This document shows positions 15,911-25,254 of a stretch of DNA of 64,000 bases, piece by piece; within the stretch, counting starts at the first letter, position 1, and each line of letters begins with the position of its first letter. A model generated the notes under the pieces. The model had not been told where the DNA came from and searched no databases. It saw only the letters and a list, made by a program, of their open reading frames with translations. The stretch lies in NCBI RefSeq assembly GCF_000296215.2, contig NZ_CP013949.1:2659501-2723500 (forward strand), given 5' to 3'. The position numbers were made by a program, and so were the translations under genes. The DNA is from Bradyrhizobium sp. CCGE-LA001 (lineage in GTDB: Bacteria > Pseudomonadota > Alphaproteobacteria > Rhizobiales > Xanthobacteraceae).

Positions 15911-17056
15911 TCAATGTCCGAGGTCATTTGCGGCGAACCTTGCCAGCGCCTCGCGATCGACATCGACCCCGAGTCCCGGCCCCTCGGGCACCCGCACCAT
16001 TCCCCTCGCATGCTCGATCGGCTGCTTCAGTATCATCTGCCGGATCGGGTGCTCGGTGCGGTCGAACTCTAGCATCGGCGCGAGCGGCGCCAGCGAGGTC
16101 GGCGTGTGCGAGGGCAGCACGGCGAGGAGCTGGAGCGAGGCGGCGATCGCAATCCCGGTGCCCCAGACATGCGGGTTGTAGCGGATGCCGAACGCCTCGC
16201 TCATGTCGGCGATCTTCTTGCATTCGGAAAGACCGCCGGCCGCGCAGGTGTCGGGTTGGGCGATGTCCAGCGCGTGCGCGGCGAATAGATCGCGGAAGCC
16301 GAAACGCGTGAACTCGCACTCGCCGCCGGCGATGGGGATCGTCAGCGCGGATCTCACCGCGCGATAGCCCGCAATATCTTCCGGTGGCACCGGCTCTTCG
16401 AACCATGCGATGTCGTAGCGCTCGATCAGACGGCCGAGCCGGATCGCGGCGACGGCGTCGTAGGCATGGTTCGCATCGACCATCAGAGCAACATCGGGGC
16501 CGATCGCCTCGCGGACTGCGCGTGTGGCCGCGGCATCCTCGTCGATGCCAAATCCGACCTTCAGCTTGACGGCGCGAAATCCTTCAGCGGCGTAGCCAGC
16601 CGCTTCCTCCGGCAGATACGTCAGAGCGTCACCCGATTTGCGCCGGTAGAGGCCGGTCGCATAGCCCGCAACCTCGTTGCGTGCCGCGCCGCCGAGGAGC
16701 TGGTGCACGGGCACGCCGAAATGCTTGCCCTTGATGTCCCAGAGCGCGATGTCGATGCCGCTCAGCCCCTGGACTACGAGGCCCTTCTGGCCGTGATCGC
16801 GCAGGCGCGCGTAGACCATCCGCCACAGTACGTCGGTGCGCAACGGGTCCTCGCCGACCAGCCAAGGCGCGATGCTCTGCACCACTGCCGCGGTCATCCT
16901 AGCCGGTCCGTAACATTCACCCCATCCGGTCAGGCCTGTGTCGGTCTCGATCTCGACCAGCATGGCGGTGCGTGTGTCGTACCAGGCGCGCGAATAGGCA
17001 AAGGGCTGCGACAGCTTGGCTTCGAGGATGTGGGTGCGCACATGGGTGATCTTCAT
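15911..17056 (-). CDS. Enolase-superfamily (mandelate racemase type) sugar-acid dehydratase
   Basis: 381 aa, complete for the family. The catalytic set of the mandelate racemase subgroup is visible: Lys164/Lys166 in KLKVG, metal ligands Asp194 (DANHAY), Glu220-221 (WFEEP) and Glu246 (GGECE), and the Asp269/His296 dyad (QPDT, NPHVWGTG). This set fits a 2-keto-acid-forming dehydratase of a sugar acid or a racemase; the substrate is unknown. It starts 21 bp after the histidine-kinase stop and probably shares its transcript. The regulator and palindrome downstream suggest substrate control. Confidence 0.92.
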   Translation of the reverse strand: MKITHVRTHILEAKLSQPFAYSRAWYDTRTAMLVEIETDTGLTGWGECYGPARMTAAVVQSIAPWLVGEDPLRTDVLWRMVYARLRDHGQKGLVVQGLSGIDIALWDIKGKHFGVPVHQLLGGAARNEVAGYATGLYRRKSGDALTYLPEEAAGYAAEGFRAVKLKVGFGIDEDAAATRAVREAIGPDVALMVDANHAYDAVAAIRLGRLIERYDIAWFEEPVPPEDIAGYRAVRSALTIPIAGGECEFTRFGFRDLFAAHALDIAQPDTCAAGGLSECKKIADMSEAFGIRYNPHVWGTGIAIAASLQLLAVLPSHTPTSLAPLAPMLEFDRTEHPIRQMILKQPIEHARGMVRVPEGPGLGVDVDREALARFAANDLGH

Positions 17057-17077
17057 TGCCGATATCCCTTTGTCCGT

Positions 17078-18649
17078 TCACCGCGTCTCGTCCAACGTGC
17101 AGATCACGGTGCAGACGACGCCGCGCGGCAGGAAGTCGACGGTCGCCTCACCGCCGAGCTGGTCGCGCGCGCTGCGCTCGATCAGGCGCGAGCCGAATCC
17201 GCGCCGCACCGGGGCCGTCACCGGTGGTCCGCCGGTCTCGGTCCAGATCAGCCGCAGCCGCGGCTTTGGTGCTTCGGCGATGACCTCCCAGTCCAGCGTC
17301 ACCCGGCCGGTCTCGCTCGACAGCGCGCCGTACTTCGCGGCGTTGGTGGCGATCTCGTGCACGATCATCGACAGCACCACGGCGAGCCGCGGCGACAGCG
17401 GCACGGCGGGACCGGACAAGCGGATCCGGTCGGGATTGCTCAAAAGGAACGGCTGAAGCGCACGAGCGATCACGTCCCGCAGCTCCGAGCCCGCCCATTT
17501 CTCCTGGCTCAGCAGATTGTGCGCCTCGGCCAGCGCACTGAGCCGTCCCTCGAACTTCGTCCGCTCGTCGCGGCTGGCGCTGCGGAAGGTCTGCACCGCG
17601 ATCGCCTGCATGAGGGCCAGCGTGTTCTTGACGCGATGGTTGAGCTCATCGATCAGGAGATTGTGCAGCATCTCGCCGCGCGCGATCGTGGTCGCCATCC
17701 TGACCGCAAAGGTCAAGCCGGTCAGCAGCAGGATGCCGCCAATCAGGCTGGTGATGGCGACATTGCGCCAGAGCGGCGCGACCAGCGAGCTCTCGGCGAC
17801 CCCGGCCACGACCGTCCAGCCGGTCAGGTGCGATCTGGTGAAGGCGGTGGAGAGCGCGACCCCGTCGAGCGAAACGGTCGACAGGGCTGCTTCAGAGGAG
17901 CGAGACATCGCATCAAAGAGCGCGCCGGAAGCCTGCTTGCCGATCGTCTCGCCCGGGTTCGGCACACGCGCGAACACGGTGCCCTTGGTATCGAGCAGAG
18001 ACACCGTCCAGAATTGGTCGGGCCGCTGCTTCTCCACAAGTTCCTGGAAGATGCGGATCGGCGGGCTGAAGGCGAGGTCGTAGATAACCTCGCCGTCGCG
18101 AAACACCGGGACCTCGACGGTGAGCACCTGCCGCCCATTGATCGCGCCGGTGAACAGGTCGGAATATTGCGGCGACCTCGTCGCGAACACCCTTTCGATG
18201 ATCTCGATATGCCCGCGGCGCGGCAGGCTTGCGGTGTCTTCCGTGGCCGAGGAAAACAACAGCCGGCCCTTGCGGTCGGAGATCAACACCAGACCGCCTT
18301 TGCCATACTGCTCGACGAAGCCGAGCGCGATGCGGCGGAAGTTCTCGAAGTCGTCGTTGCGCAGCGAATTCGTCAGTGCCAGCACCTGCAAGCCCCCGGT
18401 CATCCGCTGCACCTCGGAATCCAGTACAAGGCGCATGCTGCGCACGTTCTCCAGCACGCGGCGGGTCGCATCGTTGCGGTCCTGCTTGTAATTGTAGAAG
18501 ACGATGCCGACCGCGAAGACGATCAGCGGCAACATCGTCCCCGTGACCAGGAGAGCGAGCCGGACGGGCAGGGTGAGTTTGGACAAACGTCGATATCCCG
18601 GGCCGGCGCGACGGCGCCGGACGGACGAAGCATAAAGGAGCAGGGCCAT
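17078..18649 (-). CDS. Membrane sensor histidine kinase, HWE family, with Cache domain
   Basis: 523 aa from ATG 18649 (a TTG five codons earlier is possible; neither has a clear ribosome-binding site). Order: transmembrane helix near 30-50, a periplasmic double-Cache-like sensor of about 240 residues, a second transmembrane helix (SLIGGILLLTGLTFAVRMAT), then an HWE/HisKA_2 kinase core with phospho-His in DELNHRVKNTLALMQ, N-box VHEIATNAAKYGALS and GFGSRLIERS. No response-regulator gene is adjacent. It is divergent from the TRAP transporter genes and upstream of the dehydratase gene, so it may sense their substrate (inference). Confidence 0.9.
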   Translation of the reverse strand: MALLLYASSVRRRRAGPGYRRLSKLTLPVRLALLVTGTMLPLIVFAVGIVFYNYKQDRNDATRRVLENVRSMRLVLDSEVQRMTGGLQVLALTNSLRNDDFENFRRIALGFVEQYGKGGLVLISDRKGRLLFSSATEDTASLPRRGHIEIIERVFATRSPQYSDLFTGAINGRQVLTVEVPVFRDGEVIYDLAFSPPIRIFQELVEKQRPDQFWTVSLLDTKGTVFARVPNPGETIGKQASGALFDAMSRSSEAALSTVSLDGVALSTAFTRSHLTGWTVVAGVAESSLVAPLWRNVAITSLIGGILLLTGLTFAVRMATTIARGEMLHNLLIDELNHRVKNTLALMQAIAVQTFRSASRDERTKFEGRLSALAEAHNLLSQEKWAGSELRDVIARALQPFLLSNPDRIRLSGPAVPLSPRLAVVLSMIVHEIATNAAKYGALSSETGRVTLDWEVIAEAPKPRLRLIWTETGGPPVTAPVRRGFGSRLIERSARDQLGGEATVDFLPRGVVCTVICTLDETR

Positions 18650-18665
18650 TGTGCCACTGCACAAT
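18648..18665. promoter_or_regulatory. Inverted repeat at the histidine kinase start
   Basis: ATTGTGC-CACT-GCACAAT, perfect 7-bp arms, covering the predicted start codon of the kinase. It lies at the end of the 267-bp divergent region facing dctP, so it is a candidate operator or 5' mRNA hairpin. I see no other clear control site in that gap. Confidence 0.4.
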
Positions 18666-18916
18666 TGGTCATGGACCGTATCTGCTGCGGCCCTCTGCAG
18701 GAGGGACGAAGAGGTGGCGGTTGCACTGCAATAGATGGCGTGAGCGCGGTCCTGCGTCGAACTGTATCAGCGGCGGGCTCGTCATTGCCCGGACCACACG
18801 TCGGAATTTGGCTTCCGTCCCGACGCAGTTTTTCATACCCTTGCCGAACGCCGGCCCTAGACCGGCTGCGCTCACTCCCCGGCGACAGGGGCGGAGCATC
18901 AAAGGGAGGGGAGACG

Positions 18917-19915
18917 ATGAAGCGAAGGTCATTTCTCGCTGGTATCGGGGCGACCACTGCGGCGGCTGCGATCGGCATGCCGTCGATCCTCAGGGCGCAA
19001 GCGCCAGTTACGCTGAACGGCGCGGTCCAGTTCAACGACGACCACGCCTTCAACCGGGCACTGCTCCGGTTCGAGGAATTGGTGAAGAAGTATTACGGCA
19101 AGCCCGTCAACTTCACCCTGCACCGGAACTCTTCGCTCGGCCTCGAGAAGCAATATTTCGAGTACATGTCGCAGGGCAAGGCGGTCGATTACGGCATCGT
19201 CTCGCCGGCGCACATGTCGACCTTCGCCAAGGCGGCCCCGTTCATCGATGCGCCCTTCGTGTTCAAGGGCATCGAGCACATGAACAAGGTCGTCGAGGCC
19301 AATATCCTGGCGCCGGTCGCCGATGAGGTCGCGGCGAAGGCCGAGGTCGTTTTGATCGGTTACGCCGGCGGCGGCATCCGCAATATCTTCGCCAACAAGC
19401 CGCTGAAGAATCTCGCCGATCTCAAGGGCCTCAAGGTTCGCGTGCAGGGCGCGCCGATCTGGTCGAAGACGTTCGCGGCGGTCGGCATGAGCCCGACGGT
19501 GATCGCCTATAACGAAGTCTACAATGCGATCCAGAACGGGGTGATATCGGCCGGCGAGAACGAAGCGGCCGGCGTCGAGGCGATGAAGTTCTATGAAGTC
19601 GCCCCGCATCTCAACCTGACCCAGCACGCCGTATCGATCCGGCCGATCTGCTTCTCGGTGAAGACGCTGAAGACCCTGCCGAAGGATCTGCAGGACGCGA
19701 TCATGAAGGCGGGCAAGGAGGCCGGCGATTACGGCCGTCAGCTCGAATCGAGCGAAGAGGTGGTCAAGCTCGACACGCTCGAGAAGGCCGGCAAGCTCAA
19801 GCGCGTTCCCTTCGAGGAGCGCGACGCCATGAAGAAGCTCGCCGACCCCGTGATGGCCGCCTACGCCAAGGAAATCGGCGCGGAAGGCATTTTCGAGAAG
19901 ATCAACGTCGTCTGA
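18917..19915 (+). CDS. dctP: TRAP transporter substrate-binding protein, DctP family
   Basis: 332-aa periplasmic solute-binding protein. The signal peptide carries a Tat-like start (MKRRSFLAGIG) and ends near ILRAQA. DctP marks include LKNLADLKGLKVRVQGAP with the conserved carboxylate-binding Arg region, and YNEVYNAIQNGVISAGENEA. ATG 18917 is preceded by GGGAGGGGAG; the same frame is open far upstream but only as the shadow of the minus-strand kinase. First gene of dctP-dctQ-dctM. The ligand is probably an organic or sugar acid. Confidence 0.93.
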   Translation: MKRRSFLAGIGATTAAAAIGMPSILRAQAPVTLNGAVQFNDDHAFNRALLRFEELVKKYYGKPVNFTLHRNSSLGLEKQYFEYMSQGKAVDYGIVSPAHMSTFAKAAPFIDAPFVFKGIEHMNKVVEANILAPVADEVAAKAEVVLIGYAGGGIRNIFANKPLKNLADLKGLKVRVQGAPIWSKTFAAVGMSPTVIAYNEVYNAIQNGVISAGENEAAGVEAMKFYEVAPHLNLTQHAVSIRPICFSVKTLKTLPKDLQDAIMKAGKEAGDYGRQLESSEEVVKLDTLEKAGKLKRVPFEERDAMKKLADPVMAAYAKEIGAEGIFEKINVV

Positions 19916-19998
19916 GGTCGTTTTCGCCGCCGACATCATTCCGGGCAGGCCCCGCTTCCTGCCCGGACCTCGCGGATGAGCTGCCGCACGGAGCCCGA

Positions 19999-20511
19999 AT
20001 GTCTGACATGCCTGTCCCGTCCACACCGTCGCTGTGGCGTCGCGTCACGACGGCCTATGCGAAATTGCTCGAATTTCTGCTGGCCGCCTGTGTCGGCATC
20101 CTGGTCATCCCGGTGACGCTGCAGATCATCTCGCGCTACACGCCTTTTATCCCGTCCTATATCTGGACCGAGGAAATGGCGCGGTTCCTGTTCATCTGGA
20201 CGATCATGATCGGGGCCATGGTCGGTGTGCGGGAGGCGCAGCATTTCGAGGTCGACGTGTGGCCGGACCTGTCGCGGCGGTCGGAGGCTGCGGTGCGAAT
20301 TCTCGCTCGGCTCGGCGTGCTGGCCCTGGCGCTTGTGTTCGTATTGGCTGGTCTCGAGTTCACCCGCTTCGCCTGGAACAGGACGTCGGAGCTGGCCGAT
20401 CTGCCGCTTTGGCTGATTCACGTCGCCTGGCCTGTCGCCGGGGTGACGTGGATCGTGTTTGCGGGTGAACAGATCATCGATGAAGTGCGCGTTCTGGTCG
20501 GGGCAAAGTGA
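19999..20511 (+). CDS. dctQ: TRAP transporter small permease, DctQ family
   Basis: 170 aa with four predicted transmembrane helices (LLEFLLAACVGILVIPVTLQ, FLFIWTIMIGAMVGV, LGVLALALVFVLAGLEF, VAWPVAGVTWIVFAG). The DctQ motif W-x-EE (YIWTEEMARFLFIW) and the following VREAQHFEVD are present. It couples DctP to the large permease. The stop TGA overlaps the GTG/ATG start region of dctM. Confidence 0.92.
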   Translation: MSDMPVPSTPSLWRRVTTAYAKLLEFLLAACVGILVIPVTLQIISRYTPFIPSYIWTEEMARFLFIWTIMIGAMVGVREAQHFEVDVWPDLSRRSEAAVRILARLGVLALALVFVLAGLEFTRFAWNRTSELADLPLWLIHVAWPVAGVTWIVFAGEQIIDEVRVLVGAK

Positions 20512-21827
20512 TGGGCAATGTGCTTTCTGCCGGACAGGCCGCGATGGTGCTGTTCGGGGTCTTCGTCGGCCTGCTCATCGTGCGGGTGCCGGTCGCCTTC
20601 GCACTCGGCCTTGCCTGCGTGCCGATCCTGCTGATCGAGCCGCGCCTGTCGCTGATGACGCTCGCGCAGGAGACATTCAACGCTTACAATTCATTCATCC
20701 TGCTCGCGGTGCCGTTCTTCCTGCTGACGGCCAACCTGATGAGCATCGGCGGCATCACCGACCGTCTGGTTTCGCTGTCGCGCTCGATGGTCGGGCACTG
20801 GCCGGGGTCGCTGGCGCAGATCAACGTCGTGCTGTCGGTTTTCTTTGCCGGCATCTCTGGCTCCTCCACGGCAGATGCGGCGAGCCAATCGAAAATCTTC
20901 ATCGATGCGCAGACCAAGGAGGGTTACGACCTCTCGTTCTCCATCGCCATCACCGCAGTCTCCGCGGTGCTTGCAGTCATCATCCCGCCGTCGATCCTGA
21001 TGATCGTCTGGGGTGGGTTGATCTCGACCTCGATCGCGGCGATGTATCTGGCCGGCATCGTGCCGGGCCTGTTGATCGCGGGCGCGCAGATGGCGACGGT
21101 GCACGTCTATGCCGTGCGCCGCGGCTATCCGACCTACCCGAAGGCAAGCTGGGTCGACATGCGATGCGCCATCTGGCGCTCGATACCGGCGATGATGACG
21201 CCGTTCATCATCGTCGGCGGCATTCTGCTCGGCTGGTTCACCGCGACCGAGTCGGCCTGCGTCGCGGTGCTCTATTCCGTCGTGCTGTCGGCGTTCTTCT
21301 ACCGCGAGACGGGTTTACGCGAATTGTACAAGGCGTTGCTCGACACCGGGCGTCTTGCCGGCGTGGCGTTGTTCTGCGTCGGGACCGCGAGCGCGTTCGG
21401 CTGGCTGCTGGCCTACTACAAGATTCCGCAAGAGCTGCTGGCCAATGTCTCGACATGGGGGATGGGCACCGTCACCGCCGGCTTCTTCATCGCCTTCTGC
21501 TTTCTGGTGGTGGGCTGCTTCCTGGACGCCATCCCGGCCATCATCATCGTCGGCACCGTGCTGGAGCCGCTGGCCAAGTCGGTCGATCTCCATCCGGTCC
21601 AGTTCGCGATCATTTCCATCGTCTCGCTGGCCTTCGGGCTGGTTACGCCGCCGTATGGTCTATGTTTGATGATCGCCTGTTCGATCGCAGGCGTGCGGCT
21701 GCGCTATGCGCTGAAGGACACGGTGATCATGCTGATCCCTATGCTGCTCGTGCTGGCCGCCGTCATCATCTGGCCGAGCGTGTCGCTGTTTCTGCCGCGC
21801 CTGATCGTGCCCGAAATGCTCAAATGA
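20511..21827 (+). CDS. dctM: TRAP transporter large permease, DctM family
   Basis: 438 aa, about twelve transmembrane segments. It forms the sodium-coupled transport channel. Visible signatures: FFAGISGSSTADAASQS, IIPPSILMIVWG and FGLVTPPYGLCL, typical of DctM. ATG 20511 has GGGG about 8 bp upstream; a GTG one codon earlier (20508) would make an ATGA-like overlap and is equally possible. Last gene of the transporter operon; a strong hairpin follows. Confidence 0.94.
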   Translation: MGNVLSAGQAAMVLFGVFVGLLIVRVPVAFALGLACVPILLIEPRLSLMTLAQETFNAYNSFILLAVPFFLLTANLMSIGGITDRLVSLSRSMVGHWPGSLAQINVVLSVFFAGISGSSTADAASQSKIFIDAQTKEGYDLSFSIAITAVSAVLAVIIPPSILMIVWGGLISTSIAAMYLAGIVPGLLIAGAQMATVHVYAVRRGYPTYPKASWVDMRCAIWRSIPAMMTPFIIVGGILLGWFTATESACVAVLYSVVLSAFFYRETGLRELYKALLDTGRLAGVALFCVGTASAFGWLLAYYKIPQELLANVSTWGMGTVTAGFFIAFCFLVVGCFLDAIPAIIIVGTVLEPLAKSVDLHPVQFAIISIVSLAFGLVTPPYGLCLMIACSIAGVRLRYALKDTVIMLIPMLLVLAAVIIWPSVSLFLPRLIVPEMLK

Positions 21828-21830
21828 GTG

Positions 21831-21863
21831 CGCCCCAGCGGCCGGCGGCCGCGGGGGCGATTT
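21831..21863. terminator. Terminator hairpin between convergent dctM and serine hydrolase genes
   Basis: Two-part stem CGCCCC/GGGGCG with an inner GCGGCC-GGC-GGCCGC, followed on the plus strand by ATTTGG. It lies 3 bp after the dctM stop. Confidence 0.6.
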
Positions 21864-21869
21864 GGCTGG

Positions 21870-23144
21870 TCAGAGATTGCTCTCGGTGATCGCCGCGTAG
21901 ACCATGCTGCGCAGCTCGCGCCGGATCGGGTAGGCGCTCGATGGCAGCACCTGCGTCATGAAGATGGCGATCAGCTCTTCGGCCGGGTCGATCCAGAACG
22001 AGGTCGTGGCCGCGCCGCCCCAATTGTATTCGCCCGGGCTGCCGGCGATCAGCGTCTCGGCCGGGCGCATGGTCACGGCGAAGCCGAGGCCGAAGCCGAT
22101 GCCGTTATAGGCAGCTTCCGAGAACAGCGAACGTGACACCTCCGGCAGGGCGCATCCGCCCGGAATATGGTTGCTCGTCATCAGAGCCAGCGTTTTCGGC
22201 CCGATCAGCCTGACGCCGCCGAGCTCGCCGCCGTTGAGCAGCGCGCGGCAGAAGGTGAGATAATCTGCGACTGTGGAGCACAGGCCGCCGCCGCCCGAGA
22301 TGAAGGAGGGCGGCGACAGGAAAGAACTCGTCGTCGGGTCGTCCTGCAAAGTCAGCCCCTCGCGCCGCTGGCCGGCATGGAAGGTCATGCCGCCGCCGGG
22401 ATCGGCGGAATAGCAGGCGGCGAAGCGATGCGCCTTCGAGGCCGGCACGTGGAAGTCGGTGTCGGTCATGCCGAGCGGATCGAGAATACGCGTTTTGAGG
22501 AACTGCTCGAACGGCATTCCCGAGATCTTGCCGACGAGATAGCCGAGCACGTCGGTTGCGACCGAGTAGTTCCAGGCATCGCCCGGCGAAAACTCCAGCG
22601 GGATCTTGGCCAGGCTCTCGATCATGGTCTGGAGCGTGCCCGACTTCTCGACCTCACCGATCTTCTCGGCGCGGTAGGCGGCATCGACATTGGAGCGCTG
22701 CTGGAAGCCGTAGGTGAGGCCGGCGGTGTGGCGCAAGAGGTCGACGATCAGCATCGGCCGGGACGGCGGCCGGGTCAGGAAGGCCGGGTAGGTGCCGGCG
22801 ACGAACACGCCGAGATCCTTCCATTCCGGAATGTATTTGGCCACGGGCTCGTCGATCGCGACGAGGCCCTGCTCGACCAGCATCATGAAGGCCACGCTGG
22901 TGAGCGGCTTGGTCATGGAATAGATGCGGTAAATGGTGTCGTCCTTGACCGGCAGCTTGCGCTCGACGTCAGCAAAGCCCTGAACCGAGCTGTGCGCGAC
23001 CTTGCCACGGCGATAGACCAGCAGATGCCCGCCGGGGAAGCGGCCGGCATCGATGTAGCGGCTCTTCAGATGCGCATCCACGCGGTCGAGTGCGGCCTTG
23101 GACATGCCCACGGATTCGGGCGAAGCAGGAGTAGGGGCGAGCAT
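21870..23144 (-). CDS. Serine hydrolase, beta-lactamase/esterase family (PF00144 type)
   Basis: 424 aa. The class C beta-lactamase/esterase fold is shown by the S-x-x-K motif IYSMTK (Ser76, Lys79), the Y-x-V/N-type motif WNYSVATD near 173, and the C-terminal WGGAATTSFW in place of KTG. Such proteins are usually esterases or D-amino peptidases rather than drug resistance enzymes. No signal peptide is obvious. ATG 23144 is preceded by GGAGG; the frame is open 49 codons upstream. It is divergent from the dioxygenase gene, with 173 bp between them. Confidence 0.9.
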   Translation of the reverse strand: MLAPTPASPESVGMSKAALDRVDAHLKSRYIDAGRFPGGHLLVYRRGKVAHSSVQGFADVERKLPVKDDTIYRIYSMTKPLTSVAFMMLVEQGLVAIDEPVAKYIPEWKDLGVFVAGTYPAFLTRPPSRPMLIVDLLRHTAGLTYGFQQRSNVDAAYRAEKIGEVEKSGTLQTMIESLAKIPLEFSPGDAWNYSVATDVLGYLVGKISGMPFEQFLKTRILDPLGMTDTDFHVPASKAHRFAACYSADPGGGMTFHAGQRREGLTLQDDPTTSSFLSPPSFISGGGGLCSTVADYLTFCRALLNGGELGGVRLIGPKTLALMTSNHIPGGCALPEVSRSLFSEAAYNGIGFGLGFAVTMRPAETLIAGSPGEYNWGGAATTSFWIDPAEELIAIFMTQVLPSSAYPIRRELRSMVYAAITESNL

Positions 23145-23317
23145 CGGTTCCTCCGGGGCAGTTTTCTCAGGCGTTGATAGCCGAAATGGCGGCCTCATTC
23201 CAAGTGCGGTCGCGCTTAACGCGAGCCTGCTCGCTGGTGTAGGCTGCAACTCTGGAATGCTCCAAGGGGTCGAAGGATTCCTGGGGGCCAACGAGAAAAA
23301 CCCGGGGTAAACGCGCC

Positions 23318-24235
23318 ATGACCCAATTCAGCGAGACCGATCTCACGGAAGCCGTCGTCAAGAGCTTCGATCAGACGCCGAACCCGCGCGCAAAATTCCT
23401 GCTCCAGGAATTGGTGAAGTCGCTGCACGATTACGTGAGCAAGACCGGCCTCACCTTCGAGGAGTGGGAATACGCCATCGACTTCCTGACCCGCACCGGG
23501 CAGAAGTGCACCGACACGCGGCAGGAGTTCATCCTGCTTTCGGACGTGCTCGGTGTCTCCATGCTGGTCGATGCCGTCAACCATCGGGACCGCGAGGGCG
23601 CGACACAGACCACCGTGCTCGGCCCGTTCTATGTCGGCGAGCACAAGGTGACCGCGCACGGCACGGACATCTCACCGAATAACCAGACCGGCGAGCGGAT
23701 GTTCGTGCAGAGCCGCGTCACCGATCTCAAAGGCAAGCCGCTCGCGGGCGTGCCCGTCGACGTCTGGCACGCCGATGATGACGGCTCCTACGATTCCCAG
23801 AAGCCGAACTACGACGAGGTCGGCGCTTCCGCGCGGGCGCGTTTCATCACCGACGAGGACGGCCGCTTCTTCTTCCGCACCATCCTGCCGTGCAGCTATC
23901 CGATCCCGACCGACGGCCCTGTCGGCGAAATGATCGTGCAGACCAAGCGGCATCCGATGCGCCCGGCGCATGTGCACTTCCTGGTCAATGCGAAGGGCTA
24001 CGAGCCGCTGATCACTCACGTCTTCATGGACGGCGACAAGTATCTGGATTCCGACGTCGTGTTCGGCGTCAAGGACGACCTCATCGCCAAAGTCGAGCCG
24101 CGCAACGACGCCGTGCTGCCCGACGGCACTAAGGCGAACGGGAAGTGGCACCTGATGAGTTACGAATTCCACCTCAAGCCGGGCGGTGGCATGGCGCCAA
24201 AGCCGCTGGGAACGAAGGCGACCGAGACAGCGTGA
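23318..24235 (+). CDS. Intradiol ring-cleavage dioxygenase (hydroxyquinol/catechol 1,2-dioxygenase type)
   Basis: 305 aa non-haem Fe(III) dioxygenase. The N-terminal helical dimer domain (about 1-100) leads into VLGPFYV and the beta-sandwich catalytic domain. Iron ligands are expected in SYDSQKPNYDE (Tyr), CSYPIPTDGPVG (Tyr) and RPAHVHF (two His). Length and the GPFY motif fit the hydroxyquinol 1,2-dioxygenase branch best, giving maleylacetate from hydroxyquinol. No maleylacetate reductase gene is nearby. Confidence 0.92.
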   Translation: MTQFSETDLTEAVVKSFDQTPNPRAKFLLQELVKSLHDYVSKTGLTFEEWEYAIDFLTRTGQKCTDTRQEFILLSDVLGVSMLVDAVNHRDREGATQTTVLGPFYVGEHKVTAHGTDISPNNQTGERMFVQSRVTDLKGKPLAGVPVDVWHADDDGSYDSQKPNYDEVGASARARFITDEDGRFFFRTILPCSYPIPTDGPVGEMIVQTKRHPMRPAHVHFLVNAKGYEPLITHVFMDGDKYLDSDVVFGVKDDLIAKVEPRNDAVLPDGTKANGKWHLMSYEFHLKPGGGMAPKPLGTKATETA

Positions 24236-24257
24236 CGATCGCGGAGCGCGCAGCTGC

Positions 24258-25151
24258 TCAGTTTCCGATATAGGCTGCCAGCTCCTCGGGCGTGCCCTTG
24301 GGAAAGGCTTCCTTCAGAAAGTCGAGGAAGGCGGAGACGCGTGCGCTCAACAAGCGCCGCGACGGATAGAGCGTCCACAGCGTGATCTCAGGTGCGTCGA
24401 CATCGCCCCAATGGATCAACGTGCCGGCGGCTAGATCGTGACTGACGAGCGACAATGGAAGGCGTCCTGCGCCGACGCCCGCCCTGACCGCGTCGCGGAC
24501 CATAACCAGTGAGGACAAGCGAAGCACAGGATCGACTGCAAAGCGCGATCGTCCTGCCGGCCTCGTCACCTCCCAGGCGAGGCTCTGGTCGCTCGCGCCA
24601 CGGATGACGGCGGGCACAGCAGACTTGCCCGCCGGTCGTTTCAGACTGGGGCTGGCCACGACCACCAGCCGGTCGCGTAGGAAGATGCGACCAACGAGGC
24701 TCTCATCCGGATCGGGACTCACGCGAATGACGAGGTCATAACCTTCCTCGACCATGTCGACGGCCCGGTCTTCCGTCGTCACTTCAAGCCGGACGTCGGG
24801 GTATTTCAGGGCGAAGGCGGCAGCTAACTTCCCCATCGCGATCTGCGAGAACAACAACGGTGCGCTCACGCGCAACCTGCCGCGCGGCCTGTCTCCTCCG
24901 GAAGCGATCGCTGCTGCCGTTTCGTCGAGCTCGGTCAGCAAAGTCCCGGTGCGCTCGTAAAGCGCGCGTCCTTCCTGGGTGAGCTTCAGGACGCGCGCAC
25001 CCCGCTCGAACAGGCGCAGATCGAGTGCCGCTTCCAGCTCCGCGACCCGGCGGGACAGGGTGGCTTTCGGACGTCCGGCAGCTCGCGCGGCGCGTCCGAA
25101 CCCTCCATGGCGGGCGACAAGATTGAAATCAGCCAGGGCAAGCAGGTCCAT
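24258..25151 (-). CDS. LysR-family regulator, CrgA/AaeR-like
   Basis: 297 aa. The HTH is at about residues 1-60 (FNLVARHGGFGRAARAAGRP, then KATLSRRVAELEAALDLRLF), followed by a LysR substrate-binding domain. ATG 25151 follows GGTGG; a GTG three codons upstream is the alternative. It is divergent from an NmrA-like reductase gene, the classical LysR arrangement, and an inverted repeat lies between them. It probably regulates that reductase and the gene after it. Confidence 0.92.
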   Translation of the reverse strand: MDLLALADFNLVARHGGFGRAARAAGRPKATLSRRVAELEAALDLRLFERGARVLKLTQEGRALYERTGTLLTELDETAAAIASGGDRPRGRLRVSAPLLFSQIAMGKLAAAFALKYPDVRLEVTTEDRAVDMVEEGYDLVIRVSPDPDESLVGRIFLRDRLVVVASPSLKRPAGKSAVPAVIRGASDQSLAWEVTRPAGRSRFAVDPVLRLSSLVMVRDAVRAGVGAGRLPLSLVSHDLAAGTLIHWGDVDAPEITLWTLYPSRRLLSARVSAFLDFLKEAFPKGTPEELAAYIGN

Positions 25152-25165
25152 ATGTTCCACCAGTG

Positions 25166-25191
25166 AGACGGTCTGTCCAAATATACCGTCT
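25166..25191. promoter_or_regulatory. Inverted repeat, probable LysR operator
   Basis: AGACGGT-N12-ACCGTCT with perfect 7-bp arms, 15 bp upstream of the LysR start and 64 bp upstream of the divergent reductase. Position fits autorepression and divergent activation. Confidence 0.6.
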
Positions 25192-25254
25192 ATCGGTCCG
25201 AATGTGGATCACTAATTTCCGAGGTGTCTTCTGACACCAACCCGGAGTGATCCC

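Noticed and set aside
16466..18916. Very long plus-strand open frame running into dctP
   Set aside because: It is antisense to the dehydratase and histidine-kinase genes, both with complete family motifs; only the dctP part from 18917 is real.
21870..23144. Beta-lactamase resistance gene
   Set aside because: It has the SxxK serine-hydrolase motif but lacks a KTG motif and a clear signal peptide; esterase/peptidase-type is the safer call.
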